The notes under the pieces were generated by a model, which did not search any database, had not been told where the DNA came from, and saw only the letters and a list, made by a program, of their open reading frames with translations. Shown here in pieces: positions 6,399 through 11,191 of a DNA stretch of 11,191 nucleotides (position 1 is the stretch's first letter; every line of letters starts with the position of its first letter). This DNA comes from Sulfurimonas sp. GTDB taxonomy: Bacteria > Campylobacterota > Campylobacteria > Campylobacterales > Sulfurimonadaceae. The translations under genes were made by a program, and so were the position numbers. Where the stretch lies: contig JAIOSY010000068.1 in the NCBI GenBank assembly GCA_021107375.1, positions 1 through 11,191 of the forward strand, written 5' to 3'.

Positions 6399-7529
6399 AT
6401 GAGTAATTTCGCATTTGGAACATACAGAATTAGTGAACATAATCCTCAACATATTTCAGCCTTAAAAGAAGCTATTAAATCTGGTATAAAAATGATAGAT
6501 ACTTCATCAAACTATATGGATGGAGCATCTGAGAGAGCAATAGCACAAGCTCTTAATGAGTTTGATGATAGCATAGTAAATGATATTGAAATTATCAGTA
6601 AGTATATGTTAAGTCAAAATTTAGATGAACAACTAAAATTATCTTTAGATAGATTAAATAAAAAATCACTAGATTGTTATTTAATCGAATATCCTGAAGA
6701 GTTTCTTATAAAAGCAGTTGAAAATAATATTGATAAAGATGATAGACTTGATGAGATGAATGCTAAATTTTTTGATGCTTTTTTAGATTTAGAGTTAGCT
6801 GCTAAAGATAAAAAGATTTTTTCATATGGTATATCATCAGATGCTTTTTCGTTAAATCATTCAAGTGAATATTTTTTACCTTATGAAGATATTTTAACTC
6901 TTGCAGAAGATGCTGCTAATGAGATAGGTAATGAAAAACACTCTCTAACAACTATAGAGTTACCAATAAATCTTTTAGAGCAAGATGGATTAAAATGTAG
7001 TGTTTGGGCAAAAGAAAATGGACTTAGAGTTTTAGCAAATAGAGCACTAAATACGCAAAAAGAAAATTTAAATTATAGATTATGCGATTATGCTGAAAGT
7101 ACGGAGTATTATCATCATTTAAATGAATTAATGGAAGTTTGTGATAATGAGATGCTTAAACCACTTTATAATTTAATTGAACAATTAGATGAAACTAAAC
7201 ATAAATTTGGTTGGATTGGTGATTATGATTCTTTTCTTTATACTCAAATGATTCCTCATATTAAGAGTTGTTTAGAAGTTATAGATGAAGAAAATAGAGA
7301 AGTTATGCTTAATTTTATAGATATGTTCTTAACTGAATATAGAAAGATGGTAGCTTATGAGTGTTTCAAAAATACAAAAATTGCTTTAAAAGATATATTT
7401 AAAGAGTGTCATAGTTCAATGCAAGAGTGTGCTTTGAAATTTTTAATTGAAAGAAAAAGTGTTGATTATATTGTGCTTGGGATGAGAAAACCAACATATG
7501 TGAATGAAATAGTATCACTCTTAGATTAA
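6399..7529 (+). CDS. aldo/keto reductase-family protein with altered catalytic residue and a helical insertion
   Basis: The 376-residue protein has the ends of an NAD(P)H-dependent aldo/keto reductase TIM barrel. GTYRIS opens the first strand, DTSSNYMDG supplies D34 and Y39, and ISKYM supplies K68. DCYLIEYPE places E97 where most members have the catalytic His. FSYGISS (141-147) is the next barrel strand, and LGMRKPTYVNE (360-370) resembles the C-terminal cofactor-binding segment. Residues about 222-335 form an acidic, probably helical insertion not typical of the family. The start at 6399 was chosen because it aligns with the family N-terminus; an upstream ATG at 6306 would translate the hairpin and the repeat. 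The ribosome-binding site is weak (AAGAGAG). Substrate unknown; it may reduce a double bond or have lost reductase activity. Confidence 0.75.
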   Translation: MSNFAFGTYRISEHNPQHISALKEAIKSGIKMIDTSSNYMDGASERAIAQALNEFDDSIVNDIEIISKYMLSQNLDEQLKLSLDRLNKKSLDCYLIEYPEEFLIKAVENNIDKDDRLDEMNAKFFDAFLDLELAAKDKKIFSYGISSDAFSLNHSSEYFLPYEDILTLAEDAANEIGNEKHSLTTIELPINLLEQDGLKCSVWAKENGLRVLANRALNTQKENLNYRLCDYAESTEYYHHLNELMEVCDNEMLKPLYNLIEQLDETKHKFGWIGDYDSFLYTQMIPHIKSCLEVIDEENREVMLNFIDMFLTEYRKMVAYECFKNTKIALKDIFKECHSSMQECALKFLIERKSVDYIVLGMRKPTYVNEIVSLLD

Positions 7530-7583
7530 AAATATAGAGCAAATTATATTTTTTATGACCCGTTAAGCGATATTATTCTATTT

Positions 7584-7589
7584 TATAAT
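7584..7589 (+). promoter_or_regulatory. probable -10 box for the NifU-like/murE operon
   Basis: TATAAT lies in a T-rich context about 24 bases before the start codon at 7613, so the leader would be about 17 bases and contain only the ribosome-binding site AAAGGA. A second possible box in the same A/T-rich stretch (TATAAA at 7593-7598) is closer to the start and less suitable. Confidence 0.5.
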
Positions 7590-7612
7590 AATATAAATAT
7601 AAAGGATGCCAG

Positions 7613-7888
7613 ATGATTCCCTTTAGTGATGAAGAGTTAATGAATCCAGTAAGAAGTGTAATAGATAAAGTTCGTCCAGTTTTAGCCCTTGATGGTGGTG
7701 ATATTGATTTTATAACAGTTAAAAACTCAAATGTATATGTTCAATTAAAAGGGGCATGTATAGGTTGTGCAAGTAGTGGTTCTACACTAAAATATGGTGT
7801 TGAGAGACAACTTCGCATGGATATTCACCCTGAGATTTGTGTGGTTAATGTACCGATTGGTATGGAAAATGATATAGATAAATTATAG
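7613..7888 (+). CDS. NifU-like C-terminal domain protein (Fe-S cluster scaffold/carrier)
   Basis: This 91-residue protein consists of a single NifU C-terminal (Nfu) domain. VRPVLALDGGDIDFI (20-34) is the family signature, and KGACIGCASSGSTLK (47-60) contains the CXXC pair C49 and C52 that holds a [4Fe-4S] cluster at a dimer interface. It probably delivers clusters to target proteins; the window encodes several potential clients (NrdG, the ferredoxin), though none is proved. AAAGGA precedes the ATG by about 7 bases. It is the first gene of an operon with the helical protein and murE, an order I recall from C. jejuni. Confidence 0.93.
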   Translation: MIPFSDEELMNPVRSVIDKVRPVLALDGGDIDFITVKNSNVYVQLKGACIGCASSGSTLKYGVERQLRMDIHPEICVVNVPIGMENDIDKL

Positions 7889-7902
7889 GAAAAGTAAAAA
7901 TT

Positions 7903-8490
7903 ATGATCAATATGAGTAAATATAAAACATTATTACAAGCAAAAGATAGTTTTTCCCAAGCTGATTATAAAAATGCTTTAGAGAAATTTGCTTATGTTTT
8001 ACAAAATTTCCCAAATTCTAAAGAAGCTTATAATGGTGTTATTTTATCTGAAATGGCTATGAGTGGAGAGGGTGGTGCTGAAGCTCTTTTTGATTATTAT
8101 GAAATATTAAAGAAAGAAGATAAAGAGGAAGCTGATACCATTATCGGTGATATATTAAAAAATTTAGATGGAACACTAGATCAACTTGGTGAAATATTTG
8201 CTGAGCCAATGCGTGATAGGATTGAATTAGAAGATGGGATTCTTTACCAAGATTTTAAAGATATTGTAAATTCTGGGGAGAGTTTTAAGGATACTTTTGA
8301 AAATATTATGTTTTCAACAAGAGTGATTATAACTAAAAAAGAAGATTTTATTGATTTTTTAGATAACTTGATAGAGTATGGTTATACAGATATGGCTTTA
8401 ACATATTTAGAAAATGCTCTTGGTTCTTTTCCAGCTGATGAATCACTTAGAAAATTATTGCAAAAACTAGCCAAAGGTGAAAAAAATTGA
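7903..8490 (+). CDS. conserved hypothetical helical (TPR-like) protein
   Basis: I do not recognise a functional family beyond a likely tetratricopeptide-type helical fold. Residues about 10-45 (AKDSFSQADYKNALEKFAYV, then a NFPNSKEAYNG turn) match a TPR helix pair. Residues about 158-190 (YGYTDMALTYLENALGSFPA) look like a second repeat. The 195-residue protein is acidic, has no signal peptide or membrane segment, and is probably cytoplasmic. The start at 7903 is chosen over ATG 7912 because AGGAAAAG lies about 9 bases upstream of it. Its stop overlaps the murE start (TTGA), so the two are translationally coupled. The fixed position between NifU-like and murE genes suggests a protein-protein scaffolding role, which is inference. 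Confidence 0.85.
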   Translation: MINMSKYKTLLQAKDSFSQADYKNALEKFAYVLQNFPNSKEAYNGVILSEMAMSGEGGAEALFDYYEILKKEDKEEADTIIGDILKNLDGTLDQLGEIFAEPMRDRIELEDGILYQDFKDIVNSGESFKDTFENIMFSTRVIITKKEDFIDFLDNLIEYGYTDMALTYLENALGSFPADESLRKLLQKLAKGEKN

Positions 8491-9779
8491 GAATAGAATT
8501 ACCAGATCAAAAGTTTAAGTATGTAACAGAAAACTCACAAGAGTGTAATAGTGAGACAGCTTTTGTCTTAACAACACAAAATGAAAAATATCTTCAAAAT
8601 GCTAAAGAGAATGATGCTCACTCAATTGTAAAAATTGAAGAGATAGCTGAGTTATTCGGTATAAATAAAATTAAAATAATTGGAATTACCGGAACAAACG
8701 GTAAGACAACTACAGCTAGTGCAATCTACTCTTTTTTACTTGATTTAGGTTATAAAGCTGCGATGCAAGGAACTCGTGGTTTATTTATGAATGATGAAGT
8801 TGCAGAGGGTAAAACACTTACTACTCCATCTGTTTTAAATACATATAAGCATATTTATCAGGCAGTAACAGAGGGTTGTGAATACTTTATAATGGAAGTA
8901 AGTTCACATGCCATAGTTCAAAAAAGAATTGAAGGTATAAATTTTGAGTTGAAGATTCTTACAAATATCACTCAAGACCATTTAGATTACCATAAAACTC
9001 TTGGTGAGTATATAGCTGTTAAGAATAGTTTTTTTCAAGATGAGGGTAAAAAGCTAATAAATAAAGATGAGCCTCGGGCTGCTTTTAATATTAAAAATAC
9101 TTTTACATATGGGATAGAGCATCCCGCTACATTTAGACTTATGGCATATTCTTTAAACAATGCTTCTAGTGGAATTATTCAACATTTTCAAGAGATAGTT
9201 CCTTTTACTGCATCATTACATGGTTTTTTCAACCTTTATAATTTAATGGCGGCAATCTCAGCTGTGCAAATTATAACAGGCAAAAAACTCGAAGAGGTTG
9301 CAAATGTTGTTGATAACTTTGCAGGTGTAAGTGGAAGAATGGAACAGGTTTGTGAAGCTCCAAATGTGATAGTTGATTTTGCACATACACCAGATGGGAT
9401 GCAACAAGTTTTAAATGCACTTAAAGAGAAAGAACTTTTAGTTGTTTTTGGAGCAGGTGGAGATAGAGATAAAAGTAAAAGAGCATTAATGGGTAGAGTT
9501 GCTGCTTCTTTAGCTAAAAAAACTTATATAACAAGTGATAATCCAAGAAATGAAGATCCACAACTTATAGTTGAAGATATTCTTGAAGGGATTGAAGATA
9601 AGAGTAATATTATTGTTGAGTTAAATAGAAAAAAAGCGATAGAGATGGCTCTTGATGATCAAGAAGAAAATGAAGTTGTTGTGATTTTAGGTAAAGGTGA
9701 TGAATCTTACCAAATTATTTATGATGAAAAAATCCCTTTTGATGATAGAGAAGTTGTTAGAGAACTCTTAAATATATAA
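8487..9779 (+). CDS. murE: UDP-N-acetylmuramoyl-L-alanyl-D-glutamate--2,6-diaminopimelate ligase
   Basis: The 430-residue cytoplasmic Mur ligase adds meso-diaminopimelate to the peptidoglycan precursor UDP-MurNAc-L-Ala-D-Glu. GITGTNGKTTTASA (66-79) is the ATP-binding loop. TNITQDHLDYHKTLGEY precedes K179, the expected carbamylated lysine. HGFFNLYNLMAA (245-256) is a conserved Mur ligase helix. DNPR at 351-354 is the signature for meso-diaminopimelate rather than lysine. GKGDE (403-407) completes the C-terminal domain. The protein is shorter than the E. coli enzyme because the N-terminal UDP-binding domain is reduced. The start is TTG at 8487, overlapping the preceding stop by three bases, with AAAGGTGA six bases upstream; no ATG lies near. 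Confidence 0.95.
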   Translation: MRIELPDQKFKYVTENSQECNSETAFVLTTQNEKYLQNAKENDAHSIVKIEEIAELFGINKIKIIGITGTNGKTTTASAIYSFLLDLGYKAAMQGTRGLFMNDEVAEGKTLTTPSVLNTYKHIYQAVTEGCEYFIMEVSSHAIVQKRIEGINFELKILTNITQDHLDYHKTLGEYIAVKNSFFQDEGKKLINKDEPRAAFNIKNTFTYGIEHPATFRLMAYSLNNASSGIIQHFQEIVPFTASLHGFFNLYNLMAAISAVQIITGKKLEEVANVVDNFAGVSGRMEQVCEAPNVIVDFAHTPDGMQQVLNALKEKELLVVFGAGGDRDKSKRALMGRVAASLAKKTYITSDNPRNEDPQLIVEDILEGIEDKSNIIVELNRKKAIEMALDDQEENEVVVILGKGDESYQIIYDEKIPFDDREVVRELLNI

Positions 9780-9790
9780 GTTATCTTTCG

Positions 9791-9816
9791 AAAAATATCT
9801 TTAAAAAGATATTTTT
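9791..9816 (+). terminator. 12-bp hairpin after murE, intrinsic terminator-like
   Basis: AAAAATATCTTT (9791-9802) and AAAGATATTTTT (9805-9816) are perfect inverted repeats around AA. The 3' arm ends in five T. It is A/T-rich, so the stem is only moderately stable, but its place 11 bases after the murE stop and before a new promoter fits a terminator. It would look the same on the other strand. Confidence 0.6.
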
Positions 9817-9824
9817 GCTATAAT
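9812..9824 (+). promoter_or_regulatory. promoter of the ferredoxin-panD operon
   Basis: TTTTTGCTATAAT is an almost ideal Campylobacterota sigma-70 promoter: a T-tract, a TGC step and a perfect TATAAT at 9819-9824. The T-tract is also the 3' arm of the hairpin just upstream. Transcription would start near 9831, leaving a 20-base leader with AAGGAG as the ribosome-binding site. Confidence 0.7.
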
Positions 9825-9850
9825 TCCACTAAAAATTTAAGGAGAATTCT

Positions 9851-10225
9851 ATGGGAATTCCTCAACCAGCATTTTATATCTTTAAATGTGAGCAATCAGC
9901 TCCTCCAGGTATGCCAAAACCATCGTGTGTAACACCAGCTACTCAAGACCTTTTTCAGTATCTTGCAACAAAATTGATGCAAGATGGAATTATGGGTACT
10001 GTTCAACCAATTCGTACTTCATGTCTTAACCGTTGTTCTTCAGGTCCAGTTATGTTAGTAGAGCCAGGTCATACTATGTATGTAGGTCTTACAAAAGAGA
10101 AAATCGATAGAATTGTTACTGAACATATTATTGGTGGAAATGTAGTTTCTGAGTATGTTATTGAAGATGAGCTTTGGGATGAAGCAATATCTCCAACTGA
10201 TATGCAAAAACAAATGGGAAGATAG
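9851..10225 (+). CDS. thioredoxin-like [2Fe-2S] ferredoxin
   Basis: The 124-residue protein resembles the Shethna-type ferredoxins with a thioredoxin fold. [19 protein letters not shown] gives C13 and C26, and [19 protein letters not shown] gives C58 and C62. This C-X12-C and C-X3-C arrangement is expected for the cluster ligands. A [20 protein letters not shown] segment (about 73-89) forms the last strand and helix. The C-terminal 30 residues are an acidic extension. It is a soluble electron carrier whose partner is unknown. The strong promoter at 9812-9824 and AAGGAG seven bases before the ATG suggest good expression. It heads the operon with panD, ybaB and a secreted protein, and is separated from panD by 8 bases. 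Confidence 0.88.
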   Translation: MGIPQPAFYIFKCEQSAPPGMPKPSCVTPATQDLFQYLATKLMQDGIMGTVQPIRTSCLNRCSSGPVMLVEPGHTMYVGLTKEKIDRIVTEHIIGGNVVSEYVIEDELWDEAISPTDMQKQMGR

Positions 10226-10233
10226 GAAGAGTT

Positions 10234-10599
10234 ATGACTATTGATATGTTGTACAGCAAAATTCATCGTGCTACAGTAACTGATGCTAACTTAAACTATG
10301 TTGGTTCTATTACTATTGATGAGGAGCTTTTAGAAGCTGCAAAGATGAGAGTTGGACAAAAAGTTGAGATTTTAAATGTCAACAATGGTGAGCGTTTTAC
10401 TACTTACATTATTTTAGGTGAAAGAGGTAAAAGAGATATTTGTCTAAATGGTGCAGCTGCTCGTAAAGTTCATCCAGGTGATAAAGTAATTATAGTTGCT
10501 TATGCTACTTATGAAGAAAAAGAACTTGAGAGTTACCAACCTAAAGTTGTTATTTTAGATGAGAAAAATGACATAGAAACTATCGCGGATCATATCTAA
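10234..10599 (+). CDS. panD: aspartate 1-decarboxylase proenzyme
   Basis: The 121-residue proenzyme converts L-aspartate to beta-alanine for pantothenate and coenzyme A synthesis. It must cleave itself between G24 and S25 in the motif NYVGSITID; the new S25 becomes the catalytic pyruvoyl group. [17 protein letters not shown] and [20 protein letters not shown] are typical of the family. With the start at 10234 the cleavage site has the same number as in E. coli, which supports this start over ATG 10246. AGGAAGAG lies about 6 bases upstream. The gene lies 8 bases after the ferredoxin and 3 bases before ybaB. Confidence 0.96.
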   Translation: MTIDMLYSKIHRATVTDANLNYVGSITIDEELLEAAKMRVGQKVEILNVNNGERFTTYIILGERGKRDICLNGAAARKVHPGDKVIIVAYATYEEKELESYQPKVVILDEKNDIETIADHI

Positions 10600-10602
10600 A
10601 CT

Positions 10603-10920
10603 ATGTTTGGGAATATGGGCGATATGAGTAAAATGCTTGAGGGTATGCAAGAAAATGCTGCGAAACTTCAAACTGAACTAGAATCTAAAACTTTTAATGT
10701 AAAAAGTGGAGGGGGAATGGTTGAAGTAAGCATGAATGGTAAAGGTGAGATTATCGATTTAATAATCGATGATTCACTTTTAACTGATAAAGCTTCACTT
10801 GAGATTTTACTTATAGGTGCGATGAATGATGCTAACAAAATGGTTATGCAAAACCAGCAACAAAGTGCCATGGGGATATTAGGTGGTATGGGTAATATGA
10901 ACCCATTTGGAGCAAAATAA
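10603..10920 (+). CDS. YbaB/EbfC-family nucleoid-associated protein
   Basis: The 105-residue protein belongs to the YbaB/EbfC family of small dimeric DNA-binding proteins. The N-terminal methionine-rich helix (MSKMLEGMQENAAKLQTELE, 8-27) is followed by the three-strand sheet KTFNVKSGGGMVEVSMNGKG and the conserved IDDSLLTDKASLEILLIGAMNDA segment. The C-terminus (MGILGGMGNMNPFG) is the usual Gly/Met-rich tail. The start at 10603 lies 3 bases after the panD stop, without a clear ribosome-binding site, so it is probably coupled to panD. Its stop codon touches the ATG of the next gene. In C. jejuni I recall the same neighbour order: murE, this gene, then a periplasmic protein. Confidence 0.93.
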   Translation: MFGNMGDMSKMLEGMQENAAKLQTELESKTFNVKSGGGMVEVSMNGKGEIIDLIIDDSLLTDKASLEILLIGAMNDANKMVMQNQQQSAMGILGGMGNMNPFGAK

Positions 10921-11191
10921 ATGTTAAGAGTTTTTATAGCTCTTAATTTTCTTCTTTTAAATTTATTGGCATGTGAGGGTGGTTATACTTCATGTATCAA
11001 TAAAGTAAAACATTCAAACTCTATTCAAAATCAAACAATACAAGTTCCAATATCAAAATATAAAAGATTACTCTTTTCTCGAACAAAGCCACTCTCAACC
11101 AAGGAGGACAGGTATGCCAAGATACTTAAACATGACCCTTTTCTTTCTCTTTATATTATAGAAGATAAAAAAGGTTTTAAGTACCCTTTTA
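10921..11191 (+). CDS. secreted or membrane-anchored conserved protein, N-terminal part (cut by the window end)
   Basis: Only the first 90 residues are visible. Residues 1 to about 18 (MLRVFIALNFLLLNLLAC) form a signal peptide. LLAC could be a weak lipobox with C18, but C18 may instead pair with C25 (CEGGYTSC) as a disulfide in the periplasm. The visible part (SRTKP, then KHDPFLSLYIIEDKKGFKYPF) resembles a Campylobacterota periplasmic protein that I recall lying after ybaB and often carrying a PDZ domain; no PDZ domain is visible here. The ATG follows the ybaB stop without a gap, and GGAG about 10 bases upstream lies inside ybaB. Residues 57-70 (PLSTKEDRYAKILK) are encoded by copy B of the dispersed repeat. 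Confidence 0.75.
   Translation, partial: MLRVFIALNFLLLNLLACEGGYTSCINKVKHSNSIQNQTIQVPISKYKRLLFSRTKPLSTKEDRYAKILKHDPFLSLYIIEDKKGFKYPF
11089..11130 (+). repeat. short dispersed repeat, copy B (inside a coding sequence)
   Basis: This 42-base segment matches copy A (6340-6383). The shared core CTCAACCAARGAGGAC differs at one base, and the distal part CYAARATACTTAAA at two. The spacer is two bases shorter than in copy A. It is translated in frame as PLSTKEDRYAKILK in the partial secreted protein, so it is tolerated or recruited as protein sequence. Confidence 0.6.

Noticed and set aside
7528..7553. A/T-only hairpin after the reductase gene (AAAAATATA with TATATTTTT) as a terminator
   Set aside because: The stem has no G-C pair, an 8-base loop and overlaps the stop codon; such pairing is expected by chance in this base composition.
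10921..10974. Lipoprotein signal (LLAC) as a firm call for the last gene
   Set aside because: The residue before Ala is Leu, outside the usual lipobox, and C18 with C25 may form a disulfide, so only a general signal peptide is claimed.

Overview
This window looks like a chromosomal segment of a Campylobacterota (Epsilonproteobacteria) bacterium, probably close to Sulfurimonas or its relatives. I base this on the low G+C content, the protein style (RpoA with an AHPLRR motif in place of the usual GNALRR, a 332-residue RpoA, a 430-residue MurE), promoters of the T-rich-plus-TATAAT type, and the gene order NifU-like / helical protein / murE / YbaB / periplasmic protein, which I recall from Campylobacter jejuni. 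The genus is inference.

Minus strand, 162-3105: a class III (anaerobic, oxygen-sensitive) ribonucleotide reductase operon transcribed leftward. Its order is nrdD catalytic subunit, then a separate 50-residue gene carrying the glycyl-radical domain, then the radical-SAM activase nrdG. NrdD ends just after its C-terminal zinc site, and the radical loop that normally follows is a small gene of its own (826-978), missed by simple ORF length cut-offs. This split is the most striking feature of the window.

Positions 3106-3385 form a divergent regulatory region. It holds probable promoters for nrdD and the ribosomal operon, spaced direct repeats, and a leader upstream of rpmJ that can be drawn as a three-way-junction RNA.

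Plus strand, 3386-6291: the alpha-operon part of the ribosomal protein cluster, rpmJ-rpsM-rpsK-rpsD-rpoA-rplQ, closely spaced and ended by a GC-rich hairpin at 6303-6324. secY, map and infA are not present upstream. A short repeat follows at 6340-6383. A second copy lies in frame inside the last gene of the window.

Plus strand, 6399-7529: an aldo/keto reductase-like protein with a Glu where the catalytic His is expected and a long helical insertion. Plus strand, 7613-9779: NifU-like Fe-S scaffold domain, a helical (TPR-like) protein of unknown function, and murE, tightly coupled. A 12-bp terminator-like hairpin leads directly into a new promoter. Plus strand, 9851-11191: thioredoxin-like [2Fe-2S] ferredoxin, panD, YbaB/EbfC nucleoid protein, and the start of a secreted cysteine-containing protein cut by the window edge.

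Together the genes cover anaerobic DNA precursor supply, translation and transcription machinery, Fe-S assembly and electron transfer, peptidoglycan synthesis and pantothenate synthesis. I found no rRNA, tRNA, CRISPR array or intact transposase.
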